From: Mesostigma viride
Taxonomy: Eukaryota > Streptophyta > Mesostigmatophyceae > Mesostigmatales > Mesostigmataceae
Reading direction: 5' to 3'
DNA length: 64,000 bases
NCBI GenBank assembly: GCA_009746045.1
Contig: RPFO01000079.1
Coordinates: 5,738,233 to 5,802,232 of the forward strand
The notes under the pieces are model-generated. The model had not been told where the DNA came from. It saw nothing but the letters and a program-made list of their open reading frames with translations, and did not search any database. How positions within the stretch are numbered: position 1 is the stretch's first letter; every line of letters begins with the position of its first letter. Position numbers and translations under genes: made by a program. Of this stretch, positions 20,861 to 33,289 are shown one piece after another.

Positions 20861-22369
20861 TTGATAAGTAAGTACTTGCGTGTCATGCGCATGGGCTTCC
20901 TTCTCCACCTTCGGGAAGCCATCGCGCAGTACGTGAACCCCCTCGCTGCAGATGTGGCAGCCGTGGGCCGCACGCTGGCTGCCGAGCTCCCCGCCATCTC
21001 CACCGCCACCTCTGCCCTCCTCGCCTCCACCTCCACCCCCACCACCGCCTCCACCGACGCCATCACCTCCCAGCTCCGTGACATCGACAAGCGCCTCCAG
21101 GACAACGCCATTGTTGTTGTCGTCAGAAAGCAACAAACGTGAAAACGCTAGCTGCCCAAATCTGAGATTCCGCGGAACACAGAAAGTAAGAAAGCCTAGA
21201 AGCTACCAGCAAGGAATCGAACATAGGACCTTTGGCATGAATTCGCGGCTGTGTGAGTCTCCTGACCCGAAGGCATCTCACTTAACGTTTTGAAACAGCC
21301 CAACTGCGAAAAACCTCTTTACCGTCCGGAGAGGGGTGCCAATATGTCCGATATTGCTGAATCTATAGAAGATGACTCACCACTAGACCTAAGTGGGCAG
21401 GAGTACTACGCACGGACCTATACGCGATAGTCTAGTATCGCCGAAGTAGGCAGGTTGACCACGGCTGGAATCTGGTTGTAGTGTGACGTACAAACCTAGA
21501 GGACGTAGCCGAAACTAACTAATATCAACCGATCTTACATTGTCGTCAGCGAGCAATGAAACGTGAAAACGCTAGCTGCCCCAATCTGAGATTCCGCGGA
21601 ACACAGAAAGTAAGAAAGCCTAGAAGCTACCAGCAAGGAATCGAATTAACATAGGACCTTGAGCATGATTTCGCGGCTGTGTGAGTCTCCTGATCCGAAG
21701 GCATCTCACTTAACGTTTCGAATCGCCATATCGAGTGCCTGCATAACACCGCAGGCCTCACCGCCCAGGCGGTGAAGGACATCGCCGCCCGGCCAGCACC
21801 TGCTGGCCCTGCCGACGATGCTCCTCCCACCCAGACCTGGGCGGACATGCTGAAGCATCACACCACCTCCACTGGTCACCTCCGCCGTCGCAGCACAGCT
21901 CAAGCAGCAGACGCTCGACCTCCGCGAGGAGGCCGAGCTTGACAAGCGCAGCCTTAACGTCATAGTCAAGAACTTCGACCTGGTGGAAGGTGAGAACTCC
22001 GTGAAGCTTGCACAGGCGTTTGAGAACGAAATCCTTGGCCGCGTGGGCCTCATTGGTGAGATCAAGCTGGAGGCCCACCGCCTTCCCCGCTGGCGGGGTA
22101 AGGTGGGACCGCCTCCGCTGCTGCTCACCTTTGAGACCCCGGCGGACAAGATTTCGTTCCTCAGACGCCGCAAGCGGCTCGAGAGGACTCACGACACCCT
22201 GGACGACGACTTGACCCTGGCGCAGCAACAAAGGCGACGGGAGCTATGGCCAACCTACCTCCAGCTCCGGCAGACCGCGGCGGGGAAGCCGGTGTACTGG
22301 AAGAGGGCGCGGCCATCTACGTCGGCCACAAGCCCTAGCTGGCAAGCCGGACCCCCGCTGCCCCACTGA
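20861..22369 (+). pseudogene. LINE ORF1-like gene, copy B, 5'-truncated and interrupted
   Basis: Reads HLREAIAQYVNPLAADVAAV up to QLRDIDKRLQDNAI, is broken by a 612-bp insertion, and resumes with NTAGLTAQAVKDIAARPAPA-like sequence. The RRM-like part (21,983-22,369) has ENEILGRVGLIGEIKLEAHR and KISFLRRRKRLERT, ending at TGA 22,367-22,369. It is clearly homologous to copy A (29,563-30,932). The first ~230 codons of copy A are missing, and further frame changes occur around 21,870. Confidence 0.72.
21112..21723. mobile_element. Short element with terminal direct repeats (TRIM-like), about 612 bp
   Basis: Two direct repeats of about 180 bp (21,117-21,293 and 21,540-21,724) share TTGTCGTCAG, ACGTGAAAACGCTAGCTGCC, ATTCCGCGGAACACAGAAAG and GCATCTCACTTAACGTTT. 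They bracket about 245 bp of unique sequence and interrupt ORF1-like copy B at a point defined by comparison with copy A. CGCCAT occurs at both edges but may partly be host sequence. Too small to encode proteins. A head-to-tail pair of short retroelements is the alternative. Confidence 0.62.
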
Positions 22370-23280
22370 GCACCCTCAGCAACCCAGCCTAGGGGGCTAC
22401 AGCAGTAGTAGTGTAGAATAGTAAGGCCTCAGTCTAGTAGACAACGTCAGTGGCCTCGTACACGTACGCCTATTATGGGCCCCATACCAGATGATGAATC
22501 AGCACTATTTAGCCATGTACATGGGTGCCTATGATGAGCCCCACACCAGATGACGCATGTAGCAGTATTTAGTCATGCTTTGCCCATGCAGAGAGTTGCT
22601 CTCTGCTGAGATGACATTTAAAAAAAAATCTAAATTATAACATGACTCCGTTGGGAGATCATGTGGCACATATTCCTTAATTGCTGGATGGATGGAGGTG
22701 GGCCAAGCCGCGGAACTGAACTAAGCTAACTCGAAGCTATCTAGTCTAGAAAACCCTGACTACTCTACTCAGCAAGCAAAGAGCCCCTTCCGCTTAATTG
22801 GGGGGAGGGGGCTTGCCCACATGAGATGACATGCCCTAGCAATATAGCCTTGCCGCAACAATCTTCCACCCCATGCCATGCAGGCCTAATCTTAGGTATG
22901 ATACATCATGGTTGTGCAGGTGCACTTTGTGCACCCAGAGCAGGAGTAGTTTACACCCTACTACACCCTTGCAGGAAGTAGCCCATATAGAAAACGAAGT
23001 AGCCCATATGCCCCTTCTCAGGGATATCATGCTATACATGTACTCCCAACGGAGATACTGTTCTTGGAATTTCATTTAATTTAATTAAATGCGCATGGGC
23101 ATGCCACGGAGTACCGATGCTAATCTTATTCTTTAAAAAAAGATTACGCGAAAAGATTACAAATATCGTCTGCATCATGTCCCAACCATATGGTCACTAG
23201 AGGGGGATAAAATCCTCATCTGTCTGACATCTATACTGAAATGGCAGACGAGACGGTACCTAGTCGGTAGCGGCTAGATC
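22370..23280 (+). repeat. 3' tail of the ORF1-like family plus further family fragments
   Basis: After the ORF1 stop the sequence follows, in reverse complement, the region beside copy A: CAGTAGTAGTGTAGAATAGT, CCTATGATGAGCCCCACACC, CTCTCTGCTGAGA. A second unit (22,860-23,080) has GTGCACCCAGAGCAGGAGTA and ATGCCCCTTCTCAGGGATAT, and 23,080-23,280 repeats the family's 5' flank. Confidence 0.65.
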
Positions 23281-23601
23281 CTCAGGGGCAATAACCTCCA
23301 CCTGAGGACTTCATACTACCCTGCATTCTACCAACGGGCCGCGGGGCCCGTGGGGAGAAAACAGGAGCATGCCCCACAGGAACTATAGGTGCTTATCGCA
23401 GACTGCAGCCCATTTCTCCTTGTCTATTTATTATATATGCGGGCGCGGAGTACAGATATTTCCAGAAGCCCTGCATGACCTCGATCAAGCGATTGTGTCA
23501 CATAGGGCCCGGTCGCGCCGCATCGGTGCGGGGCGAACGCAAGTTTGCCAGTGGGTTGCGACGCCGGGGACAAAGGGACCCTGCCATAAGAGTCGAGGTG
23601 T

Positions 23602-24705
23602 CTACTGACCTGGTTGGCCAGCCAGTCCTAAGCCCCGGCCCGCGCGCGCAGGGCCCACATCGGTATTCACCTGGTCTGTGCGGGCCAGATGGCCGGGAAA
23701 GAGGCGGAGACGGCGGTGTCGGATGGTACGGGTGACGTACAAGAGGGAGCTCGCATGGTATAGAGCTCGGCCCGGGTGCGGCGCTCTTGTAGAGGACGCC
23801 GAGGATGTGACGGAGCAGTTCGCGAGTGACTGTGCCGTCAAGCTGCTTGCTCAGCGCCTGGTCCAGGGTCCACGCCTCGCAGCCGTAAAGGAGGATGCTG
23901 AGGACAAGGGCCTTGAAAAGAATGCGCTTGCGCCGCTCGCTCAGGTAGCGACATGTCCAGAAAGTCTGTCGAGCAATTAGCGGAGGGCCGCCCAGGTCTG
24001 GCCAATGCGGGTGTTGATGTCGTCGGCCGTGGACCTGGGGAGCCAGCTGCCAAGGACTGCTTGAAAGCTGAAGCGAGTCGCCGGGGGGACGGGGGTCGGG
24101 GCCGGCCGTCCTGCAGCAGCCTGCCCCTGTCCAGCAGCTCCTGGAGGAGGGACGTACGTGGGTGGGGTGGTCCCAGCGGGGCCGCCGATGTTATGGCCAT
24201 GACCTCCGTTTTCTTGCTGATCATCAGCCCCACTGCCCGCGCTTCCAGTGCCAAGCTATCTAGCCAGAGTTGGGCGGACGTATCCGGGGTCGATCTCCAC
24301 GAGCGTCGTGTCATCAGCGTAGATCAGATCGCTCAGTCGGTAGGGCGGTTCAACCCCGCCGTAGCTGGCGTACTCCGTGATCTCGATCCCCGGCGAGCCG
24401 GCGCCCCTCCACCCGGGCAAAGCGGGCCAGTTAAGTGCACGCCTCATAATATTTTTAGTCCACCATTATAATGATGAATAATAGATACGGGGAGAGCACA
24501 CAGCCCTGCCACACCCCGGTGTGCAGCCGGGGAATGCCGGATCGAGTGACGCCGTCAGCGGTACGGATCTGGGCTTGGGACCCGGCCTCCATAGAACTGG
24601 CGGAATCATGATCTCAACTACTGTACAAATGGGACACGGAGCAGGTGGAGGACCACCAACAGGGCGTCCCATATAACCGTAATTAGTAACCATATCAAAT
24701 GCCAA
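23602..24705 (-). pseudogene. Decayed LINE reverse transcriptase fragment
   Basis: Reading the - strand: GVWQGCVLSPYLLFI (fingers/palm motif GxxQGxxLSP) near 24,500; RLSDLIYADDTTLVE with the catalytic YADD near 24,320; and RRLRLFPGHLARTDQV, matching the C-terminal R-WLGH-xRM motif, near 23,670. The parts lie in different frames with stops between them, so it is dead. Neither end is defined. Confidence 0.75.
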
Positions 24706-25519
24706 TTGGTGTAATTATCCACGAAGATCAATAGCAATGGTAAGAGGCCGGGGGCCAGGCAGCCCACTTCCTTGATCGATCAGGCGGCGCGCAGTCATGG
24801 TGATGGCATACCGCAATTGCGACCAACACGGAAGCCCATCTGGGACTCACCTATTAAAATGGGAATCGAGGTTGGCACGCATGCGGTTCAGCAGGAGACG
24901 CATGAAGACTTTCAGCGCGCAGCTTTGGAGGCGCGCACATATGCCGCGTTAGTAATTGCCGGTGTCCTCGGCAGACCCCTTGAGTTAGCGTTTACGCCAT
25001 GTATAGTAGGGATATATTGTTGCGATGCAGCAATTTAGAGAGTGTGGTTGGAACGGAGCTTTGTTAAAATATATGCATGTTTACAGAGCACTCGTGCACG
25101 TGAGTGCGAAGGCACGAAATCGCCAAGTCAAGGCGGCAACGTACGTGAGGCGGTCTCGCAAGATGACCAGTTGGCGGCACCGTGGCCTATTCTTTATATA
25201 CTTGTTCACTGTGCTATGCCAGGCCTGAGCAGCATCGGCTGATCTGCTCAGGATTAACACCCCTGTACAGTAATACTAATAAGCTGTGGCAGCTTCCAGA
25301 TCCTATAATAATCTATACAGCAGGTCTGCTATACAGGCACAGTGATCACAGAGTACAGTCCCCACAGTGATTATGATCTGCATCCAATAGTCCAAGACCA
25401 AGCCTGCGGTATACCCCAGACCACAGGGTAAGGTTCCTATTTCCTGCGTACGACGTATTAATCCAATACCGTCGTAGCCACAGCACCTAATTCCTGTCAG
25501 CCCAGGAATTACTGTCGGC
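24706..25519. other. Unassigned intergenic sequence
   Basis: I see no gene, structural RNA or mobile-element end. Confidence 0.4.
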
Positions 25520-25860
25520 CCAGTGTGTGCACAACAGGAGAAAGGGCAGCTCTAGACCCCCAGTCTCCTTCATGCCTAAGGCATGCCACAGCTGCAATCG
25601 AACACGCTAAACGGTCCGGCGATCTGTGGGTGCAACAAGACCCATGTGAGCATGGCATAACAAGGAGCGTGGGCAAGTGATCTGTGCATAGCCAGGACGT
25701 AGCATGGCTGTACAAGGACTAAGCTAAGGCTATATGGCTGGTTGTGTACCGTGCGTTAGCGGTGCACGTGACTAGGTATGTTGGCACTGTCAGCAAGGCA
25801 AACATTCTAATAAGCATGGCTGCCATAGCGGCAGTGACTACCAATGGATACATGCTACAT
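25520..25860 (-). repeat. Inverted repeat arm, left
   Basis: Reverse complement of 28,180-28,550: the shared order includes GTGTGTGCACAACAGGAGAA, CTCCTTCATGCCTAAGGCAT, TGTGAGCATGGCATAACA and GCAGTGACTACCAATGGATA. By eye the arms are roughly 85-90% alike. Confidence 0.8.
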
Positions 25861-27814
25861 AGGGCTACTCAAGCTATTCCATCCCGCCTCTGACCTCTTT
25901 TATGGTAGCAGGATCCCGAATCTTTTCTTAAACTTTCTGTCCTGCACGTAATCCCACTCGGGATCTTTTGACTTCATGGCTGCAAACTGTCTCACCCAGG
26001 CCTGACCTCGTCGTCGCTTTCTGCAGCAATATCACCGTCGCTACCTAACCCTGCGGCCCATGTGCGGCGTGGGAAACAACTGAACTGAACTGAACCTAAC
26101 CCTAATAAACAGCTGGCATATCATGCTGGCAGCATAATATGCCAATAATGTATTATAGTTTTTTGCGCCGACTGATTCCTAGCCCCACTATATTTTTCTT
26201 GGTAAAAATCCGCGGACGGGGAAGTAAACGCCGCGCCAAAGAACCTAGGCACCGCGCTGCCCGGTGCTAACCCTGGTACCCCCCCCAAAATTCAAAGTCA
26301 AAGTCACGTATTCTTCATAAAATACGCGTATTTCATCCGCGACACGTGGTTTTACGTACGCCGTATTTGCCAACCTAGGCTGGAGTACATGTAGCACATA
26401 TCCCTGAGCTCGGCCAACCAGGGAAGCCAGGTGAGACGTCAACTTCCCTTGCCGACCAGCTTAACCCATAGTCCGTAAACTGGGTGCTACAGCACCCAGT
26501 TTTGGTACCCGTCACATTTCGCGAATTTCCGGGAGCGCCGCGCCAGATGTGACGGCAGCAAGTGGTCCAACGTGTCCAGGAACTCGTGAGCATTCAGAAA
26601 AAGTATAGGGTTGGGGGGGTAATTCGCCATAGCCTGTAAAATATAGCCCAGGAAAGGAAATTATCACGTGACTTTGGCGGGAAATTTTCACTCGCGCGCG
26701 CGCGTAACGAGATATGGCTGCAAACGTGCCGTTAGCAAGGAAATTGTGCGTCTCGCGGCTAGAAACGGTTCAGAATGTTGCTCAGAATGGTGATGCGTGA
26801 TTTTCGTAAGTCAGGCATGGCCAGATTTTCAGGATTGGGAAAATACAGGTGGGAAAATACTGCCTTCTTGGTCGTCAGTGCCAGATGGGCCATAGCGTAT
26901 CGCCTTTCGATTTTCTCCTTATGGCCGGGCAGTCTGCGCCAGCCCGAGCATCCTGTTTATTACCGGACATCCGCTGCACCATTTCCTGGGCCTGCGGATG
27001 CGTTTATAGGCCATCTATGCACGGAACATCAACCTGGTAATCATGGCAGATGCATGCATGATGCGGATATGGCGGCCTATGCCTGTATAGCATTAGTATG
27101 TGTGAGATATGAGGGTCCCGGCCAGCAGAATCCGGAAAGGTCGTGATCGAGCCAGGTACGGCCACGTTTTTGCGTGTTGTTTGCAGCGGAATACGTCTTC
27201 CATCCATTACATTTCACGAGTTTACTAGTGCACCGTTCAGCAAGCTTCCATACCTGCTGTAGAGGGTGGTATTAGCCCTGAAAGTGCCCAGTTTGTGGCA
27301 TGTCTTTGGAGTATATCATTCCGTTAGTGCAGGTAGGCAACGTGTTTGTATTCCAGCACTTTTGGCTGTCTTTTGTTGCTTGTTATACTGCATATTTGTG
27401 TTGCATGCCATAAAGACCTGTTTACAAGCGCGTATTGACGCATACCCATGTGTCAATATGAGCGTGGTGCCATGGTCAGAATGCATTTCTGAGTGCACCC
27501 CCCTTGGTTGGGGACCCCTGGACTATCAATTGAAATTATCCAATCATTAAAATGATGTTTGAAACCCTGCCCTGGATTATAGGGGTAGGTTCACTTTTTC
27601 TTGCCTGAAAAAGATCGTCTTTTAGACAACTTTGACAGCTAATATCTTCCAAACTACTTGCTGGACTCAAGATGTTATTGCATATTCTGAAAGCCCTTGA
27701 AGTGTAGATATTCCTGGCACCTGGGTTGAGGGTATTTGGAGTTGTAGTCTATGAGTTATGATTTTTTTCATTTTCAGGGGTCAAAAAGTGCCAAAAAAGG
27801 CCTAGCGGACCATG
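25861..27814. other. Unassigned sequence between inverted arms
   Basis: No gene recognised. 26,085-26,105 contains CTGAACTGAACTGAACC followed by TAACCCTAATA. Small open frames lack recognisable domains. Confidence 0.4.
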
Positions 27815-28115
27815 GGTTAAGGACCAGCTCCTTACCCTCATGGGCCTGGTAGGTGAGGTAGAACTGCGAGGGTGCCACCGCCTTCCCCACTCACAGGATA
27901 AGGCGGCTCCCCCACCATGCAGTCCTGCATGCTCACCTTGCCCTCCCGTGAGGTCGACAAGCAGCGGTTCCTCTCTTGTCGCAAGCGGTTCAATGCACGA
28001 CCTCACCTGGACGCTGGAGGACGACCTGACCTCCGCTCAGCAGCAGCAGCGACGCGACCTGTGGCCGGAATACCTCCGCCACAAGCAGGACCCCCAGAAG
28101 CCCAAGGTGTACTGA
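27815..28115 (+). pseudogene. LINE ORF1-like fragment, copy C
   Basis: Only the RRM-like part survives: TLMGLVGEVELRGCHRLPHS, then frame-disturbed sequence matching the FLSCRKRF and LTSAQQQQRRDLWPEYLRHK blocks, ending KVY and TGA at about 28,113. It corresponds to LMGLLGEIKL...LAQQQRRRELWPTY of copy A. Confidence 0.72.
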
Positions 28116-28179
28116 AGGGGCGGGGACCTGATGATCAATTACAAGATGTGGACGCCCCCCGCAGCGGGCTAGAATAGCT

Positions 28180-28550
28180 TACCTAATAGCCCTAGCTTGT
28201 ATCCATTGGTAGTCACTGCCGCTATGGCAGCCATGCTTAGAATGTTTGCCTAGCGTTGCCAACATACCTAGTCACGTGCACGGCTCACGCACGGTACACA
28301 ACCAGCCATTATTAGCCTTAGCTTAGTCCTCGTACAGCCATGCTACAGTCCAGCATGGCTATGATCAGATCACTTGCCCACGCTCTTTGTTATGCCATGC
28401 TCACATGGTTCTTATTGCACCCACAGATCGATTGCCGGATCGTTAGCGTGTCCGTTTAGCTAGCGTGCCCGAATGCAGCTGTGGCATGCCTTAGGCATGA
28501 AGGAGACTGGGGGTCTCTGCCCTTTCTCCTGTTGTGCACACACTGACACA
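28180..28550 (+). repeat. Inverted repeat arm, right
   Basis: Partner of the left arm. It begins about 65 bp after the ORF1-like stop of copy C, so it is probably the 3' tail of that element; the left arm would then be the tail of an oppositely oriented copy whose coding part is gone. Confidence 0.78.
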
Positions 28551-28559
28551 GGGATCGAA

Positions 28560-29562
28560 TTAAAAGCACTTCGGTGCTGAGTCCGTGACTCCCCAACGGG
28601 AGCACGTGTTTAATTAATTAATTAATTAATTAACTAACCAGGGCGGCACATCTTGACCTGGCCTGGCCCCAAGGACATTCCCAGGAAGCTACTAGGTAAA
28701 CCTGCCATGAACTACACCCAGATGTTGCTGGCCGACCTCGTGGTCCCAGCTCATGCAGTTTGAACACCGCATCCACTCGATCCCTCTCCCTTCTTTGGAC
28801 TGCCATGCAGAACAAGAAGCGGTGGCAGAAGATTGTCCAGGCTCACATGCACGCCAGCCCCAGTGGGCAAGCCACCCCCCCCCCAAGAGGAAGGGGCGTT
28901 TTGCTGAGTAGCGTAGTTAGGATTTTCTAGACTAGATGGCTTCGAGGTAGTAGGTTATAGTTCGATTACGCGGCTTCTCCCACCTCCACCCATCCAACAA
29001 GGAATATGTGCTATGTACATGACCCCCCAACGGAGGCATGGTATAATTTAATTTAATTTATTTTAATTTAATTTAATTTAATTTAATTTAATTTAATTTA
29101 ATTTAATATCCCTGAGAAGGGGCATTAATTAATTAATTAATTATCAACATCACTCCGTTGGGAGTAGATGTAGCACATAGCCCTGAGAAGGGGCATATGG
29201 CTTTTAATACATTCTAGGCTACTTCATGCAAGGGTGGGAATGTAAGCTACCCCTGCTCTAGGTGCACCAAGGCACCTGCACCCTCATGATGTATCGCGCT
29301 ATGCCCAGTTAAGGGGGAGCGTGGCATGTGGGGGAAGATCATCATGGCTATACAGGAGCTATGGCATGGCTTCTCAGCAGAGAGTGACTCCCTGCATGGG
29401 CACAACATTACTAAATAAGGCTAGGCATCGTCTGGAGTGTGGCTCATCATAGGCACACATGTACATGACTAAAAAGGCTAGGCCTCAGCTGGTATAGTGC
29501 CTGTAGTAGGCGGGCATGTACAAGGCCACTGTCTAACTATTCTACACTACTGCTGTATTCCC
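28560..29562 (-). repeat. 3' tail of ORF1-like copy A
   Basis: Follows the copy A stop on the - strand and is conserved with 22,370-22,640 (+) and 46,036-46,480 (-), e.g. CATAGCCCTGAGAAGGGGCA and CTCCGTTGGGAGTA. An (ATTTA)n tract at 29,041-29,107 and several (TTAA)n runs lie within it. A + strand stretch at 28,800-28,915 reads KNKKRWQKIVQAHMHASP but has no matched family. Confidence 0.65.
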
Positions 29563-30932
29563 CTAGGCTGGGGCTGGAGTTGCTGGGGCCGCGGTGGTCG
29601 AGGGGGTCGCTTGCCAGGGCTTGTGGCCGACGTAGATGGCCGCCCCCTTCCAGTACACCGGCTGGCCCGCCTTGGTCTGCCGGAGCTGGGTGTAGGTCGG
29701 CCATAGCTCCCGTCGCCGTTGTTGCTGTGCCAGGGTCAAGTCGTCGTCCACGGTGAAGGGAGTATTCGCGAGCCGCTTGCGGCGTCTGAGAAACGAAATC
29801 TTGTCCGCTGGGCTATCAAAGATGAGAAGAAGCGGAGGCGCCCCTGCCTTACCCCGCGCGCGGGGGAGGCGGTGGGCGGTCAGCTTGATCTCACCAAGAA
29901 GGCCCATGCGTGCAAGGATTTTGCTCTCAAACGCACGTGCAAGCTTCTCGGAATTCTCACCTTCTTCCATGTCCAAGTTCTTGAGTATGGCGTTGAGGCT
30001 GCGCTTGTCGAGCTCGGCCTCCTCGCGGAGGTCAAGCGTCTGCCGCTGGAGCTGGGCTGCGACGGCGGAGGTGGTGGAGGTGGTATGTTGCTTAAGCATG
30101 TCCGCCCAGGTCGTGATGGGAGGAGCATCGCCGGCCAGGCCCGCCGGGGCTGGCTTGGCGGCAATGTCCTTCACTGCCTGGGCGGTGAGGCCTGCTGTGT
30201 TCTGCAAGACCTCGATAGCGATTGCATTATCCTTGAGGCGCTGGTCGATGTCACGGAGCTGGGCGGTGATGGAGTCGGTGGAGGGGGGGGGGTGGAGGCG
30301 AGGAGGGTGGCGGTGGCGGTGGGGATGGTGGGAAGCTCAGCAGCCAGCGTGCCGCCAATTGCCGCCACATGTGCTGCAAGAGGGGTCACGTGCTGCTCGA
30401 AAGCTTCCTTGAGGAGGGTGCGGATGGAGGCTTCGGAGGGGAAGGGGGGCGGTTTGGGAGTCCAGATCTCGGATTCGGAGCGTCCAACAAGGGAGCAGAG
30501 GGCGAAGCGTTGGAGCTTGGGGCGACTCATGCGGTGGATGATTGGGAGAGCCTCGGCGGGGTCGACAAGCCGGCCATCACCAGGCCAGCGTCCACGGTTG
30601 TGGGACGTGAGGTGCACGCACAGGGCTAGAAGCGAGGCGTGATTGCCGAAAAACAAGTCTTCCATGAACCAACCGGCGCTGCGTTGCCAGAAGCCGGGGC
30701 TGTTGATGTCAAAGGAGCGCTCTTCCCAGGGCGGCTCAGCAGAGCGACTGCGCTTAGGTTCAGGCGATGCTGATGGCGAGGCGAGCCCGGAAGGCTGGGC
30801 GAGCACCAGTGCACTACTAGTGTCACCGTTGCCATCTGGGCCGGTTGGCGAAGCTGCAGCCGAGGCTGCAGACGTATTTTCATTGCTAAGCGCAGCCGCC
30901 AGGCTGCGTTGCGTCGAGAGGCGTTTGCTCAT
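29563..30932 (-). CDS. LINE ORF1-like RNA-binding protein, copy A (one frameshift)
   Basis: The ATG at 30,930-30,932 opens MSKRLSTQRSLAAALSNEN and the reading ends ATPSTTAAPATPAPA at TAG 29,563-29,565. About 456 codons, disturbed by one frameshift in a poly-G run (+ strand, about 30,281-30,292). The order is typical of LINE ORF1 proteins: a Ser/Ala-rich N-terminus, a middle helical part (ITAQLRDIDQRLKDNAIAIE and TLDLREEAELDKRSL, coiled-coil-like), then an RRM-like fold with ILARMGLLGEIKLTAHRLPR, PPLLLIFDSPADKISFLRRR and a basic C-terminal domain. In LINEs this protein binds the element's RNA and supports retrotransposition. No reverse transcriptase ORF follows; only the non-coding tail does. 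Confidence 0.75.
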
Positions 30933-33289
30933 CGTATATTGCGTAATAGCGTCGGAAAATTATATCAGCATGTGCGTCTTAGAAAGACGAAGCGATTGTG
31001 ATATTCACAGCTGAATTCGGCGCTCAAACGTGAAAGTTATGAGCTCCGACAGCCATGGCTACCTAGAAGGGGCATATGGCTTTTAGTACATTCTTGGCTA
31101 CAATTCCTGCAATTAATTAATTAATAGGGGACTCGCACGTCCAAAAGCCTGAAAAACTGACTTTAATGAATTTCAGTTCCAATGCACTCGGGAACCATCT
31201 AGTGATGATTGAGTACCGTAAATATGATGTTTGGACATTCATGCCACCACTTGTTGGGGGTACTACGCCCAACCACACACCGGTGGCGAGCTAAAAATAG
31301 AAAAAGACGCTATTTATGAGATATTTTGCCCAAGACAAACCACTTATCCAAATGACCTGCCCATACATTTCTGCAAAGTTCCCCCAATTTTTTAAAAGCT
31401 GGGCTATTTACATGGCCAAAATGGTCACATTTGTTTGAGTTATTAATTTTCCCGCAAAATGGGTACTCTTTTGAGCAAAAAAAAAAATCAAATCATTAAC
31501 ACATCAGATTGGGTCATCCATACATTTTAAATTCCACTGAGTGGGGGGAAACACAACCCCAAAGTTTGAGCTCATTCTGATAAGCGTAGCTCAAGTGATT
31601 GATTTTCCTGTGATGCCACCTGGGTAGACGCTAAAAGAGAATTGAGCTAGTGCTGAGCCAAAATGACATCTGTTTTGCTACCCTACTAGACACCCAAAAA
31701 CATGCCCACTTTGATCACGGAGTGTGAGGAGGATGTCCGGAGCGTCATACGCCCCACCCCTCCATCGTCACAGCCAGCCTTGTGAGTCTACCCTTAACAA
31801 CAAGGCTGGTAGGACGACACGCCTGAGCAGCATATGTCATGCCTATCTCAGGCTAATAATGTGTGATTTTGTGCCAACAACCAAGTTGTTCCACCCAACA
31901 ACACATTAAAAACCCTCTTCCAAAATGCCCAACAAGCCGGACATGTGGAGGACCACACACGCAGTATATAAAGAGAAAATAATCTGACTTTTTATCCAGC
32001 CAACCTGTGGCTAGCTGCTCTGGTTAGCATGACAAAGGCTATCATTTACTCAGTGGGAAAGGTGAAGAGACCATTGGAACAACCTACCTGACGCATGTGC
32101 CACCAAAGCATTGTGTCCCGCAAAATGCACACTGCCTCCTTTCTAACAAGCACGAGCCACTTTCTTTAGGAGACAGGTGCCAGCTCGTCAGTGTCTGGGG
32201 AAAATGATGCCGCTGCTTAGGAAGACCGCGTGAATTTCCTCGAACACAACTGTCTATTATAAAGCAAAAGAAATTTCAGAGAAGCATGGAAATAAAAGCA
32301 TTACACCTTCCCGACAGGTTGTGGGCCACGCGCTGCAGCAAGCCAGCCACGTCACAGACGAACTTGCTAAAAAACACACATCACCTAAAAATGGCCTTTT
32401 TTGTTACATGGGGTCATATCTCCCACACATATAGTCAGATCGGGGTGCCTTTCTGGACTTAAGGTCCCCCTAGGACCCTGTTCACATCACATAAATTGGG
32501 GGGCCAACTGAACTATTTTTAGCATCAAACCGTGACGTGGAAAAGTGCAAAAAACGATGTTTTCCAGGCATAAGGAGGCATAGCAGCCACACGCAAGTAG
32601 TAAATGTAGTCCAATTCAGCTGGAAATGGTCATGCTTATTAATTTACATCCAAAGACAAAAACCGCCCTTAAGTATGCAATGTAGGACCAAACTATGTGC
32701 TATAATTCTGGCATACATGAGCCCAAACACCGTTTTAGTGCATTATTTTCTAACTTATGAAGCCCCTGCCAGCACATATGTGGCCCAATCATGCCAGAAT
32801 TCGTCACAATAGTAGCACAATACTTGAATTTACACTAGAACACAAGTTGGACATACTAGGACCACTGCCGGCCCACTGAAAGTGACGGATGCAAGCAGAA
32901 ATAGAGCGATTTTTGCCAAAATACTCCATATTCTGCGCCATTGTCTTGGAAAACTTTGCATTCTTCACTCAATTATCGTCATGGCTGTCATGGGATTCAT
33001 ATACATGCCACTGGGGCTGGATACATTAACCAACACAGACTAAAAAAGCAATCATCAAGGGACAAAATCTCCATCAATCACAGTAGATGCTGGCATTCGG
33101 AACAAGCACCGTAGTGCCTACAAGCCTCAAGAAGGGGAGCTTGGCTGACCAGTCGTGCCTGTCGGCTGACCAGTCTCTTTTCTAAACGGGCCCCGCTCGG
33201 CAGCACACACAATCTCCTTTGCAGTACTTGGCCCACTCTGCTGGGCACCCCTGCTGTGCGTGTGTTATATAGCAGCTAATCCACATATA
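30933..33289. other. Unassigned AT-rich intergenic sequence
   Basis: About 2.3 kb without a convincing reading frame. (TTAA)n at about 31,110 marks an edge of the ORF1-like family. I looked for terminal repeats or Helitron-type ends and found none I would defend. Confidence 0.4.
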
